Part shown: positions 15,872 through 24,532 of the stretch, piece after piece
Position numbering within the stretch: position 1 is the stretch's first letter
Layout: every line of letters begins with the position of its first letter
Notes under the pieces: generated by a model
Databases searched by the model: none
What the model saw: only the letters and a program-made list of their open reading frames with translations
Told to the model about the DNA's origin: nothing
Translations under genes and position numbers: made by a program
DNA from: Vreelandella rituensis
Lineage (GTDB): Bacteria > Pseudomonadota > Gammaproteobacteria > Pseudomonadales > Halomonadaceae
DNA length: 36,252 nt
Direction: 5' to 3'
Assembly: GCF_003336665.1 (NCBI RefSeq)
Contig: NZ_QPIJ01000045.1
Coordinates: 1-36,252 of the forward strand

Positions 15872-17242
15872 ATGGCGGTGTTCGTATTGGGAAAGAACAA
15901 GCAGCCGTTGATGCCGTGTTCGGAAAAACGCGCACGGCTATTGCTGGAGCGTGGTCGGGCGGCGGTGGTGAACCTGACGCCTTTCGTGATCCGCCTGCGT
16001 GATCGCTGCCTGAGTGACTGCACCTTGCAGCCAACCCTGCTGGCTGCCGATCCGGGCAGCAAGGAAACCGGGCTGGCGCTGATGCGGCTGGAAAACCACG
16101 CAACGGAAGAAAAGGCACCGGCAACCCGTCATGTGCTTTGCCTGTTTCAGTTGGTGCATCGGGGCTTCCAGATTCGCCAAGCCTTGGAGCAACGTGCCGG
16201 TTTTCGGCGTCGGCGTCGCAGCAAGAACCTGCGCCATCGCAAGCCACGCTTCGACAACCGGACGCGCAAGAAGGGCTGGCTGCCGCCCAGCTTGCAACAC
16301 CGGGTCGATACCACCATGGCCTGGGTGGACAAGCTGTGCCGTTGGGCACCGGTCACGCACCTGAGCATGGAGCTGGTGCGATTCGATCTGCAGAAGATGG
16401 AAAACCCCGAGATTTCCGGTGTCGAGTACCAGCAAGGCACGCTCCTGGGCTATGAGGTGCGCGAATACCTCCTGGAAAAATGGGGCCGGGAATGCACCTA
16501 TTGCGGCACCGGTGATACACCCCTGGAAATCGAGCATGTGATAGCGAAAACTCGGGACGGCTCTAGCCGGGTGAGCAACCTGACCGTCGCCTGTCACGAC
16601 TGCAATATCGCTAAGGATAATCAGTCGCTTGCCGACTTCTTTGCCACCGACAAGGGGTTGAAGCGCCGCCTGAAAGCCAATGGCCTGTCGGCGGAAATGC
16701 GCTTGGCTCGGGTGCAGCGCCAGCTCAAATTACCGCTGCGGGATGCCACCGCTGTCAATGCCACCCGCTGGGCACTGTCCGGTGCAATGAAGTCCACTGG
16801 CCTACCCGTCGCCGGGGGCAGCGGAGGTCGCACCAAGTACAACCGTCAGCGCCTGGGTATTCCCAAAACCCATGCGCTGGATGCGGCCTGTGTCGGCAAG
16901 TTCGATACCCTGAAAGGCTGGCGGGTACCCACCCAGGTCATCAAGGCCATGGGGCGCGGCAGCTACAAGCGCACCCGGCTCGACAAGTACGGCTTTCCGC
17001 GTGGCTACCTGATGCGCCAAAAGCAAGTACAAGGTTTTCAGACCGGCGATAGGGTCAGGGCAATTGTCCCGGCCGGCAAGAAGGCCGGCACGCATACGGG
17101 TCGCGTGGCCATCCGCAAGACCGGCAGTTTCAATATTCAAACCGAACAGGGCGCGGTACAGGGCATCTCCTGGCCCTACTGCACTCTGTTGCAACGCGGT
17201 GATGGCTACGGCTACCACCAGATACCCACGACTCAACACTAA
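15872..17242 (+). CDS. iscB: RNA-guided endonuclease IscB, copy 1
   Basis: 456-residue IscB, ancestor-like relative of Cas9. In order: PLMP domain (QPLMP, residues 11-15), RuvC-I with D60 (ADPGSKETG), arginine-rich bridge helix (FRRRRRSKNLRHRKPRF, 111-127), RuvC-II with E167 (SMELVRFD), HNH domain (C208-x-x-C211, IEH with catalytic H222, N236, CHDCN 241-245), RuvC-III with H334 and D337 (THALDAA), and a basic C-terminal TAM-interaction region. All expected catalytic residues are present, so it should nick both strands. It is preceded by its omega RNA and by AGGAGGAG. No CRISPR array or Cas genes are present. Confidence 0.93.
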   Translation: MAVFVLGKNKQPLMPCSEKRARLLLERGRAAVVNLTPFVIRLRDRCLSDCTLQPTLLAADPGSKETGLALMRLENHATEEKAPATRHVLCLFQLVHRGFQIRQALEQRAGFRRRRRSKNLRHRKPRFDNRTRKKGWLPPSLQHRVDTTMAWVDKLCRWAPVTHLSMELVRFDLQKMENPEISGVEYQQGTLLGYEVREYLLEKWGRECTYCGTGDTPLEIEHVIAKTRDGSSRVSNLTVACHDCNIAKDNQSLADFFATDKGLKRRLKANGLSAEMRLARVQRQLKLPLRDATAVNATRWALSGAMKSTGLPVAGGSGGRTKYNRQRLGIPKTHALDAACVGKFDTLKGWRVPTQVIKAMGRGSYKRTRLDKYGFPRGYLMRQKQVQGFQTGDRVRAIVPAGKKAGTHTGRVAIRKTGSFNIQTEQGAVQGISWPYCTLLQRGDGYGYHQIPTTQH

Positions 17243-17332
17243 AGGAGGCGCGGACAGGGAACCCCGAGTCGTGCGGCGCACGACGCGCTATCCCTCCCGG
17301 CGCTAAAGCAACCGGGTTTCCCGCGCAAAACG

Positions 17333-17544
17333 ATGAAATGAGCCTCGCTGACCCGACGGTCGATTTTTGACCGATTGGTTAAAAGTGGCCCGATGTTTGC
17401 TTGGTAATCATCATCGGGCCTTCGTGCTCGTTTCGCATGTCGCCATGTGCCGGTCTCGCATCGCCAGGCGCCTTTAGGTACCATGTGCGGCTTTTCTAGC
17501 TCCCCTTAATGCCACGGCGTTTTCACGCAGGATAAAAAACATCC
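17333..17544. other. Chromosomal remnant between IscB element 1 and the purine permease
   Basis: No gene is visible. The region starts with the target pentamer ATGAA and contains one likely terminator (separate entry). It seems to be the original downstream flank of ribE. The purine permease ATG at 17545 has AGGAT 14 nt upstream, a weak ribosome site. Confidence 0.6.
17387..17424 (+). terminator. Probable terminator of the ribE transcription unit
   Basis: GGCCCGATG (17387-17395), 16-nt loop, CATCGGGCC (17412-17420), followed by a weak T-run (TTCGTGCTCGTTTC). The IscB element was inserted between ribE and this terminator. Confidence 0.55.
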
Positions 17545-18846
17545 ATGAAACGTTTCCTCGATAATCATTTCAAACTCACTGAACACAAGACAAACGTGAA
17601 AACAGAGGTCATCGCCGGGATTACCACTTTCCTGACCATGGCTTACATCATTTTTGTCAATCCCAGCATCCTTTCCGAAGCCGGCATGGATTATGGGGCG
17701 GTCTTCGTGGCGACTTGCCTGGCGGCCGCCATCGGCTGTCTGATCATGGGTATATGGGCCAATTACCCCATCGCCCAGGCACCAGGAATGGGGCTGAACG
17801 CCTTTTTCACCTATGGTGTGGTGTTGGGCATGGGGTATACGTGGGAAGCGGCCCTGGGCGCGGTATTCTTTTCCGGTTTGTGCTTTTTCCTGCTGAGTGT
17901 TTTCAAGATACGCGAGTGGATCATCAACTCGATTCCGCTTTCCCTGCGCCTGGGCATTGCCGCGGGTATCGGTCTGTTTCTGGCAATGATCGCGCTTAAA
18001 AACGCCGGTATCGTGGTGGCCAATCCGGCAACCTTAGTGGCGCTGGGTGATCTGTCCCAGCCGCCGGCGATTTATGCCTTGCTGGGCTTTTTCGTCATTA
18101 CCGCCCTGGCCTACCTCAAGGTCACCGGCGCCGTCATGATCGGTATTCTGGGCATCACTGCGATCGCCATGCTGTTGGGCCACAATGAATACGCCGGGTT
18201 CATGTCCATGCCGCCTTCAATCGCCCCGACCTTCATGGCGATGGATTTGATGGGTGCTCTGGATGTGGCGATGCTCAGCGTGATCTTTGCCTTTCTGTTC
18301 GTGGATTTGTTCGATACTTCCGGCACTCTGGTAGGTGTGGCGCAACGCGGCAAGCTGCTGGATAAGGATGGCAAACTGCCACGTCTTGGGCGCGCGATGA
18401 TGGCTGACAGTGGTGCCTCCATGGCCGGTGCCGCTCTGGGTACTTCGACCACCACCAGCTATATTGAGTCAACGGCGGGCATCGTTTCAGGGGGCCGCAC
18501 CGGACTTACCGCTGTGGTCGTCGCCATTCTGTTTCTGGCCAGCCTGTTTTTCGCCCCGTTGGCTGGGTCGATCCCCGCTTACGCGACAGCGGGTGCGTTG
18601 CTTTATGTGGCGGTATTGATGGCGGGTAGCCTGGCGCATGCCAACTGGGATGACCCCACCGATGCTGCCCCGGTGCTGATCGCCGCCTTGGCGATGCCGC
18701 TGACCTTTTCGATTGCTGAAGGTATTGCCCTGGGCTTTATCAGTTACGCGGCGATCAAGACACTCTCCGGTCGCTTCAAGGACCTCAATCCGGCGGTCAT
18801 TCTGCTGGCGCTACTTTTTGCCTTTAAATACCTGTTTCTAGGCTGA
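17545..18846 (+). CDS. NCS2 family purine permease (AzgA/GhxP type)
   Basis: 433-residue inner-membrane protein with 12-14 hydrophobic segments. The opening [28 protein letters not shown] is hallmark of the AzgA-like branch of NCS2, which imports adenine, guanine or hypoxanthine with protons. [13 protein letters not shown] and [17 protein letters not shown] are the conserved substrate-binding helices, and [11 protein letters not shown] follows. It is directly upstream of apt and gpt, so uptake and phosphoribosylation of purine bases are adjacent. The exact base cannot be told from sequence. Confidence 0.9.
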   Translation: MKRFLDNHFKLTEHKTNVKTEVIAGITTFLTMAYIIFVNPSILSEAGMDYGAVFVATCLAAAIGCLIMGIWANYPIAQAPGMGLNAFFTYGVVLGMGYTWEAALGAVFFSGLCFFLLSVFKIREWIINSIPLSLRLGIAAGIGLFLAMIALKNAGIVVANPATLVALGDLSQPPAIYALLGFFVITALAYLKVTGAVMIGILGITAIAMLLGHNEYAGFMSMPPSIAPTFMAMDLMGALDVAMLSVIFAFLFVDLFDTSGTLVGVAQRGKLLDKDGKLPRLGRAMMADSGASMAGAALGTSTTTSYIESTAGIVSGGRTGLTAVVVAILFLASLFFAPLAGSIPAYATAGALLYVAVLMAGSLAHANWDDPTDAAPVLIAALAMPLTFSIAEGIALGFISYAAIKTLSGRFKDLNPAVILLALLFAFKYLFLG

Positions 18847-18880
18847 TTGTTTTTTTCCTTTTCTTTCGATGAGAGACGTG

Positions 18881-19426
18881 ATGAGCATCTACGGCGACTA
18901 TATCAAGTCCGTTATTCGTACGGTTCCCGACTGGCCCGAGACTGGGGTCAATTTCCGTGATATCACGCCGCTTTTGCAAAATAGCGCGGCCTTTCGCAAG
19001 CTGATCGATAGCTTCGTGCATCGTTATCAAGAAATGAACCTGGACGCCATCGCCGCTATCGATGCGCGCGGTTTTATCATTGGAGCGCCCTTGGCATACG
19101 AGCTTGGCTGCAGCTTCGTGCCGGTGCGTAAAAAGGGTAAACTGCCGTTCAAGACCATCAGTGAAACCTATACGTTGGAATACGGTCATGCCGAGGTAGA
19201 ACTACACTCGGATGCATTCAAGCAGGGAGACCGAATCCTGTTGGTGGATGACCTTATCGCTACCGGTGGCACCATGTTGGCAGCGGCTAATCTGATTCAG
19301 CGTAGCGGAGGCCATGTGGTTGAAACAGCTACCATTATCGATCTGCCTGACCTAGGTGGTTCCAGCAAGATTCGCGAAGCCGGTTACGGCGTTTTCGCGG
19401 TATGTTCCTTCACTGAAAACGAGTAA
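18881..19426 (+). CDS. apt: Adenine phosphoribosyltransferase
   Basis: Adenine plus PRPP gives AMP. 181 residues from ATG 18881 ([20 protein letters not shown]); an ATG four codons earlier has no better ribosome site. [17 protein letters not shown] is the Apt N-terminal signature, [18 protein letters not shown] follows, and the PRPP loop is [14 protein letters not shown]. Gpt follows after 5 nt. Part of the salvage block with the purine permease upstream. Confidence 0.94.
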   Translation: MSIYGDYIKSVIRTVPDWPETGVNFRDITPLLQNSAAFRKLIDSFVHRYQEMNLDAIAAIDARGFIIGAPLAYELGCSFVPVRKKGKLPFKTISETYTLEYGHAEVELHSDAFKQGDRILLVDDLIATGGTMLAAANLIQRSGGHVVETATIIDLPDLGGSSKIREAGYGVFAVCSFTENE

Positions 19427-19431
19427 CACCC

Positions 19432-19911
19432 ATGAGCAGCGATCATTATCATCAGCACTTCATCGTTTCCTGGGATCAGTTGCATCGTGATGTGCGAAAG
19501 CTCTGCCATCAACTGGTCGAGCGAGACTTCAAGGGTATCGTCGCGATTACTCGAGGTGGCTTGATTCCCGCTGCTCTTATCGCCCGCGAGCTCAATGTGC
19601 GCCTTATAGATACCGTATGCATCAAGAGCTATGATCATCAGGACCAGGGCAGGCTGGAAGTGCTCAAGGGCGTGGAACATGACGGTGATGGCTGGCTGTT
19701 GGTGGATGACCTGGTGGACACCGGCAAGACGGCCCGCGCCGTGCGTGAAATGTTACCCAAGGCACATTTCGTCACTATCTACGCCAAGCCGGAAGGGCGC
19801 CCTCTGGTCGATCAGTGTTTGACCGAAGTCGCCCAGCAATGCTGGATTCAGTTTCCCTGGGACATGGGTGTCACCTATGTCGAACCTCTGGTTGAACAGA
19901 CCAAGCGTTGA
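19432..19911 (+). CDS. gpt: Xanthine-guanine phosphoribosyltransferase
   Basis: Type I phosphoribosyltransferase of 159 residues (E. coli Gpt has 152), converting guanine, xanthine or hypoxanthine to nucleotides with PRPP. Key segments: [34 protein letters not shown], the short PRPP motif [13 protein letters not shown], and [14 protein letters not shown] near the end, which fits the Gpt rather than Hpt subfamily. It is 5 nt after apt and ends just before ung, so the three are likely one transcript. Confidence 0.92.
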   Translation: MSSDHYHQHFIVSWDQLHRDVRKLCHQLVERDFKGIVAITRGGLIPAALIARELNVRLIDTVCIKSYDHQDQGRLEVLKGVEHDGDGWLLVDDLVDTGKTARAVREMLPKAHFVTIYAKPEGRPLVDQCLTEVAQQCWIQFPWDMGVTYVEPLVEQTKR

Positions 19912-19922
19912 ATGAGGTTTCC

Positions 19923-20639
19923 ATGCCCCCTACCTCGATGCCACCCATGACCAGCACTTCAAACCCGCTTCCCGATGACTGGAACCGCTATTTAGGCGAG
20001 GAGTTCAACGCTGACTACATGCAGGCCTTGAAGCGCTTCTTGAAAGCGGAAAAGGCCGATGGCAAAGTCATTTATCCGCATTCTTCGAACTGGTTTCACG
20101 CCTTCGAGCTAACCCCGCTGAATGACGTTCGGGTGGTGATCCTGGGCCAAGACCCTTATCACGGCCCGAATCAGGCCCATGGGCTGTGCTTTTCCGTGCA
20201 GCCGGGGGTGCCGGTGCCGCCGTCGCTTGCCAATATCTACAAAGAGCTTGCCGCTGACGTGGGTGCCATCCCGGTCAAGCACGGCAACCTGGAGCATTGG
20301 GCGCGACAAGGCGTATTGCTGGTGAATACCGCCTTGACCGTAGAGCGTGGCAATGCCGCATCGCACCGCGGAAAAGGCTGGGAGAAATTTACCGATCAAG
20401 TGATCCGCGTGGTCAGTGAACATGCCAAACCGAGTGTGTTTCTGCTTTGGGGCGGTCATGCGCGCCAGAAGAAGGTGTTGATCGATACACAACGACATCT
20501 GGTGCTTGAAGCGCCGCATCCATCTCCGCTTTCCGCTCATCGAGGGTTTCTGGGCTGCCGGCATTTTTCGAAAGCCAATGCGTTTCTCGAAGAGAAAGGG
20601 CGCAAGCCGATCAATTGGCAATTACCGGCGTCCCCTTAA
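19923..20639 (+). CDS. ung: Uracil-DNA glycosylase
   Basis: Removes uracil from DNA, first step of base excision repair. 238 residues from ATG 19923, preceded by GAGG; a TTG in frame 15 bases upstream overlaps the gpt stop. The water-activating loop [18 protein letters not shown] (catalytic Asp at 77) and the DNA-intercalation loop [18 protein letters not shown] are intact. Its place inside a nucleobase salvage block is suggestive but it may simply share the transcript. Confidence 0.95.
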   Translation: MPPTSMPPMTSTSNPLPDDWNRYLGEEFNADYMQALKRFLKAEKADGKVIYPHSSNWFHAFELTPLNDVRVVILGQDPYHGPNQAHGLCFSVQPGVPVPPSLANIYKELAADVGAIPVKHGNLEHWARQGVLLVNTALTVERGNAASHRGKGWEKFTDQVIRVVSEHAKPSVFLLWGGHARQKKVLIDTQRHLVLEAPHPSPLSAHRGFLGCRHFSKANAFLEEKGRKPINWQLPASP

Positions 20640-20739
20640 CCCGTCCGTGAGTTAGGCGTAGAATATTGCGCAATTTTACGTCTATAGCGTCGCCTGAACA
20701 TTCGTCATCGTCCTGAACCAGCTATCAAGAGAGATTTTC

Positions 20740-21369
20740 ATGAGTGTCCATACCGTTAAGCATCCGTTGGTTCAGCATAAGCTGGGGCTGATGCGAGAAG
20801 CACACCTAAGCACCAAGAGTTTTCGTGAGCTGGCTGGTGAAATCGCCAAATTATTGACCTACGAAGCGACCCAGGACCTGGAAGTTGAAGATCAGGAAAT
20901 CCATGGTTGGAACAATGAAACGATGACGGTGCCGCGTCTCAAGGGCAAGAAAGTCACCATCGTTCCCATTCTGCGTGCCGGGCTGGGAATGCTGGAAGGT
21001 GTGACCGATTTGCTGCCTAGCGCTCGGGTCAGCGTCGTCGGGCTTTACCGAGATGAAGAAAGCCTGGAACCCGTGCCTTATTACGCCAAGTTCGCCAATG
21101 ACATCGAAGAACGCATGGCACTGGTGATTGACCCCATGCTGGCAACGGGCGGCACCATGGTAGCCACCCTGGACATGCTCAAGGAGCAGGGTTGCAAGCA
21201 GATGAAGATAATTGTGCTGGTCGCGGCTCCGGAGGGCATCAAGCGCGTGCAAGATGCTTATCCCGATATCGAAATCTTTACCGCTTCAATCGATCAGCGA
21301 TTGGATGAACACGGCTATATCGTTCCAGGCCTGGGCGATGCTGGAGACAAGATCTTCGGGACACGCTAG
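20740..21369 (+). CDS. upp: Uracil phosphoribosyltransferase
   Basis: Uracil plus PRPP gives UMP. 209 residues, the usual length. [13 protein letters not shown] at the start, [13 protein letters not shown], the PRPP-binding [10 protein letters not shown] (131-140) and the C-terminal [10 protein letters not shown] are diagnostic. It is followed by a strong terminator and then uraA, so uracil uptake and salvage are adjacent. Confidence 0.95.
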   Translation: MSVHTVKHPLVQHKLGLMREAHLSTKSFRELAGEIAKLLTYEATQDLEVEDQEIHGWNNETMTVPRLKGKKVTIVPILRAGLGMLEGVTDLLPSARVSVVGLYRDEESLEPVPYYAKFANDIEERMALVIDPMLATGGTMVATLDMLKEQGCKQMKIIVLVAAPEGIKRVQDAYPDIEIFTASIDQRLDEHGYIVPGLGDAGDKIFGTR

Positions 21370-21382
21370 TTTCCTCTCTTAC

Positions 21383-21418
21383 TGCCCCTCACGTTTTTTA
21401 CGTCAGGGGCATTTTTTT
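21383..21418 (+). terminator. Intrinsic terminator between upp and uraA
   Basis: TGCCCCT-C-ACGT, loop TTTTT, ACGT-C-AGGGGCA (one internal mismatch), then TTTTTTTG. Some read-through must supply uraA unless it has its own promoter, because only 26 nt remain before its start. Confidence 0.85.
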
Positions 21419-21444
21419 GTCGATTGATGCCTGGAGATTGTTAC

Positions 21445-22683
21445 ATGAGTGACGCCGTTGCTACTGCCAAGGCGGAATCCTTGCTGCGCGTGCTTCTCAC
21501 CGGTGCACAGATGCTATTCGTGGCATTCGGTGCCTTGGTGCTGGTGCCGTTACTGACAGGGCTTGACCCCAGTGTGGCACTATTTACCGCAGGTGCCGGG
21601 ACGCTGCTGTTCCATGCCGTTACTCGGCAGAGTGTGCCGGTATTTCTTGCCTCATCGTTTGCCTTCATTGCGCCGATCCAAGGCTCAATAGCGAGTTTCG
21701 GGATTCCCGCCACCATGGGGGGGCTGATGGCGGCCGGGTTGGTGTATGTGGTGATTTCCCAGGCTGTTCGGTTGAAAGGTACGGTCTGGTTGCATCGTCT
21801 TTTGCCGGCGGTGGTGGTCGGGCCGGTCATCATGGTGATAGGGCTTGCATTGGCGCCGGTGGCGGTAAGCATGGCCACTGGTGAAACCAGCGACAACATC
21901 GATTACGGCGGGGCCATTTTTCTCTCCATGACCAGCTTGCTGGTGACCTTGGTGCTGGCTGTGTTCGGGCGGGGGTTGCTGCGCTTGATTCCGATCATGG
22001 GGGGGGTCGTCACTGGCTATGTACTGGCGCTTTTGATGGGTGCCGTGGATTTCACCCCGGTACGGGAGGCCGCCTGGCTGGCCATTCCGGCCTTTACCGC
22101 CCCCAGTTTTCATTGGGCTGCGATCTTGTTCATGATACCCGTTGCGATTGCACCGGCGGTGGAGCATATCGGTGACATGGTTGCCATCGGCTCGGTCACA
22201 CGCAAGAATTACCTGGAAACCCCCGGCCTGCATCGCACCTTGCTGGGAGACGGTCTGGCGACTACCGTGGCGGCGTTATTTGGTGGACCCCCTAACACGA
22301 CCTATTCGGAAGTTACCGGGGCGGTAACCCTGACCCGAGCTTTTAATCCTTTGTACATGATAGTGGCGGCGGTTCTTGCGGTATTGCTAGCCTTCATTGC
22401 CAAGCTGGGCGCATTGTTGCAAACCATTCCCGGTCCGGTGATGGGTGGTATCATGACATTATTGTTCGGTTCGATTGCAGTGGTGGGCATGAATACCTTG
22501 GTGCGTGCCGGGCATTCGCTCACCGCTCCGCGGAACCTGGTGGTGGTATCGTTGATTCTGGTATTCGGTATCGGCGGTATGCAATTCGGCGAGGGGCAAT
22601 TCACCTTGCAGGGGGTGAGTCTTGCAGCGTTGGTGGGTATTGTATTGAATTGGATATTGCCCGCCGCCGGTGAAGACGAGTAA
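21445..22683 (+). CDS. uraA: Uracil permease (NCS2, UraA-like)
   Basis: 412-residue NCS2 transporter with about 14 hydrophobic segments; imports uracil with protons. TGAQMLFVAFGALVLVPLL is the first helix. VPVFLASSFAFIAPIQ and the substrate motif VAIAPAVEHIGDMVAIGSVT, then GGPPNTTYSEVTGAV, match the uracil/xanthine branch. The chosen start ATG 21445 has TGGAGA upstream; an upstream ATG at 21424 lacks one. Pairing with upp supports uracil as substrate. The second IscB element starts 99 nt after its stop. Confidence 0.9.
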   Translation: MSDAVATAKAESLLRVLLTGAQMLFVAFGALVLVPLLTGLDPSVALFTAGAGTLLFHAVTRQSVPVFLASSFAFIAPIQGSIASFGIPATMGGLMAAGLVYVVISQAVRLKGTVWLHRLLPAVVVGPVIMVIGLALAPVAVSMATGETSDNIDYGGAIFLSMTSLLVTLVLAVFGRGLLRLIPIMGGVVTGYVLALLMGAVDFTPVREAAWLAIPAFTAPSFHWAAILFMIPVAIAPAVEHIGDMVAIGSVTRKNYLETPGLHRTLLGDGLATTVAALFGGPPNTTYSEVTGAVTLTRAFNPLYMIVAAVLAVLLAFIAKLGALLQTIPGPVMGGIMTLLFGSIAVVGMNTLVRAGHSLTAPRNLVVVSLILVFGIGGMQFGEGQFTLQGVSLAALVGIVLNWILPAAGEDE

Positions 22684-22707
22684 TCACCCGGCACGAAACG
22701 AAAAACC

Positions 22708-22777
22708 GCAAAGACATACCTGCAAAGCAAAGACATATCTGCAAAGAGACGTCTTCAAGGAGATGTCGTCAAGGAGA
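22708..22777 (+). repeat. Two short tandem repeats in the mobB leader
   Basis: GCAAAGACATACCT and GCAAAGACATATCT (starts 22708 and 22727, period 19) are followed by CGTCTTCAAGGAGA and TGTCGTCAAGGAGA (22750-22763, 22764-22777, period 14). The second pair duplicates a Shine-Dalgarno. This is the original upstream region of mobB. Confidence 0.7.
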
Positions 22778-22782
22778 GTAGT

Positions 22783-23071
22783 CGTCAACTACCTCGCCCT
22801 AAAGGACGAGGCTTGTGAAAGCAAGCCCGGTTGACTAGGGAAAGCGGTAGCCAACCCGCTACGTTTGCAACAGGTCGTCAAGACCCACCGCCGAATGCTT
22901 CGCTCAGTTCGGCGCTCTGGAAGATCAGGATCATGCTGGTGAAAGGTAAAGCGCCGAAAGTTCTGGTCGCTACCGCAAGGTAGGAGCCGGTTGCAGACAT
23001 TCCCGAGGGGAGACAGGTTGGAAGACCTGCGTCACCAGGCCCGTAAGGGTTCTATTTAAGAAGGAGATCGC
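22783..23071 (+). ncRNA. Omega RNA scaffold of IscB copy 2
   Basis: Equivalent of the copy 1 scaffold, about 97% identical over ~265 nt; the last ~20 nt before the ribosome site differ more. The predicted 5' guide is the flank 22763-22782 (ATGTCGTCAAGGAGAGTAGT), which contains the mobB Shine-Dalgarno. In an uninterrupted allele this guide would be followed directly by ATGAA, the presumed TAM. No own promoter is seen; transcription could come from uraA. Confidence 0.8.
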
Positions 23072-24442
23072 ATGGCGGTGTTCGTATTGGGAAAGAACAA
23101 GCAGCCGTTGATGCCGTGTAGCGAAAAACGCGCACGGCTGTTGCTGGAGCGTGGTCGGGCGGTGGTGGTGAACCTGACGCCTTTCGTGATCCGCCTGCGG
23201 GATCGCTGCCTGAGTGACTGCGCCTTGCAGCCGACGTTGCTGGGCATTGATCCGGGCAGCAAGGAAACCGGCCTGGCGCTGATGCGTCTGGAAGACAACG
23301 CGACGGACGAGCAAGCCCCGGCAACCCGCCATGTGCTTTGCCTGTTTCAGTTGGTGCATCGGGGCTTTCAGATTCGCCAAGCCTTGGAGCAGCGTGCCGG
23401 TTTTCGGCGTCGGCGTCGCAGCAAGAATCTGCGTTATCGTCAGCCGCGTTTTGATAACCGCACGCGCAAGAAGGGCTGGCTACCACCCAGCCTGCAACAC
23501 CGAGTCGATACGACCATGGCCTGGATGGACAAGCTGTGCCGTTGGGCGCCGGTGACTCATCTGAACATGGAATTGGTGCGCTTCGATCTACAGAAGATGG
23601 AAAACCCGGAGATTTCCGGGGTCAAGTACCAGCAAGGCACGCTCCTGGGCTATGAGGTGCGTGAATACCTGCTCGAAAAATGGGGGCGTGAGTGTGCCTA
23701 TTGCGGCACCGGTGATACGCACCTGGAGATCGAGCATGTGGTAGCGAAATCTCGGGACGGCTCTAGCCGGGTGAGCAATTTGGCCATCGCCTGTCACGAC
23801 TGCAACCAGGCCAAGGACAGCCAGTGGCTTGTTGATTTCTTTGCTGCCGACAAGGGACTCAAGAAACGATTGAAGGCTAATGGCCTGTCGGCCACCGTTC
23901 GGCTTGAGCGCGTCCAGCGCCATCTCAAGTTGCCACTGCGGGACGCCACTGCTGTCAACGCCACGCGCTGGACGCTGTTTGGCACCATGAAAGCCACTGG
24001 CTTGCCCGTCGCCGTGGGCAGTGGTGGTCGCACCAAGTACAACCGTCAGCGGCTGGGCATTCCCAAGACCCACGCCCTGGATGCGGCCTGTGTCGGCAAG
24101 TTCGACACCCTGAAAGGCTGGCAAGTACCCACCCAGGTCATCAAGGCCATGGGCCGTGGCAGCTATCAGCGCACGCGCCTCGACAAGTACGGCTTCCCAC
24201 GGGGCTATTTGATGCGGCAGAAGCAAGTGCAGGGCTTTCAGACCGGCGATAGGGTCAGGGCGATTGTCCCGGCCGGCAAGAAGACCGGCAGCCACACGGG
24301 GCGCGTGGCGATTCGCAAGACCGGCAGTTTCAATATTCAGACCGAACAAGGCGCGGTCCAGGGGATTTCCTGGCGCCACTGCACCCTGCTGCAACGCGGT
24401 GATGGCTATGGCTACCACCCACTACCCACCATTCAACACTAA
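23072..24442 (+). CDS. iscB: RNA-guided endonuclease IscB, copy 2
   Basis: 456 residues, roughly 90% identical to copy 1 by eye, same length without gaps. The catalytic set is complete: D60 (GIDPGSKETG), E167 (NMELVRFD), the HNH with H222 (IEHVVAKSRDG) and CHDCN, and H334/D337 (THALDAACVG). The arginine-rich bridge helix and the QPLMP motif are intact. Most substitutions fall around the HNH to RuvC-III linker (residues 246-315). AAGGAG precedes the ATG. As the protein is well conserved but clearly diverged, the two copies are not a recent duplication. Confidence 0.93.
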   Translation: MAVFVLGKNKQPLMPCSEKRARLLLERGRAVVVNLTPFVIRLRDRCLSDCALQPTLLGIDPGSKETGLALMRLEDNATDEQAPATRHVLCLFQLVHRGFQIRQALEQRAGFRRRRRSKNLRYRQPRFDNRTRKKGWLPPSLQHRVDTTMAWMDKLCRWAPVTHLNMELVRFDLQKMENPEISGVKYQQGTLLGYEVREYLLEKWGRECAYCGTGDTHLEIEHVVAKSRDGSSRVSNLAIACHDCNQAKDSQWLVDFFAADKGLKKRLKANGLSATVRLERVQRHLKLPLRDATAVNATRWTLFGTMKATGLPVAVGSGGRTKYNRQRLGIPKTHALDAACVGKFDTLKGWQVPTQVIKAMGRGSYQRTRLDKYGFPRGYLMRQKQVQGFQTGDRVRAIVPAGKKTGSHTGRVAIRKTGSFNIQTEQGAVQGISWRHCTLLQRGDGYGYHPLPTIQH

Positions 24443-24532
24443 AGGAGGCGCGGACAGGGAGCCCCGAGTCGTGCGGCGCACGACGCGCTATCCCTCCCGG
24501 CGCTAAAGCAACCGGGTTTCCCGCGCAAAACG

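Larger units (their letters stand above)
15584..17332 (+). mobile_element. IscB element copy 1 (transposase-less IS200/IS605 type)
   Basis: Both ends are set by alignment to the second copy. Identity starts at CGTCAACTACC (15584) and stops after GCAAAACG plus the shared pentamer ATGAA (17333-17337). ATGAA is TTCAT on the other strand, consistent with insertion next to a fixed pentamer, as IS200/IS605 elements do, with no target duplication. Cargo is an omega RNA region and iscB only. There is no Y1 tnpA, so any movement needs a transposase in trans. The 3' end carries a perfect 7-bp hairpin (GTCGTGC, GGC, GCACGAC, 17268-17284) and a CCCGG/CCGGG pair, typical subterminal structures. It is inserted 14 nt after ribE. 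Confidence 0.85.
22783..24532 (+). mobile_element. IscB element copy 2 (transposase-less IS200/IS605 type)
   Basis: Same structure and length as the copy at 15584 (offset 7.2 kb, same orientation). Left identity begins at CGTCAACTACC. The right end is GCAAAACG, then ATGAA (24533-24537). Removing it joins CAAGGAGAGTAGT to ATGAACGCA, restoring a mobB gene with AAGGAG 6 nt before its ATG. It therefore landed exactly between ribosome site and start codon. No tnpA is present. The right-end hairpin GTCGTGC/GCACGAC is at 24468-24484. Confidence 0.87.

Noticed and set aside
23588..24418. 276-codon minus-strand frame inside iscB copy 2 (and similar ones in copy 1)
   Set aside because: Mirror of the conserved IscB coding frame; all family residues are in the plus frame.
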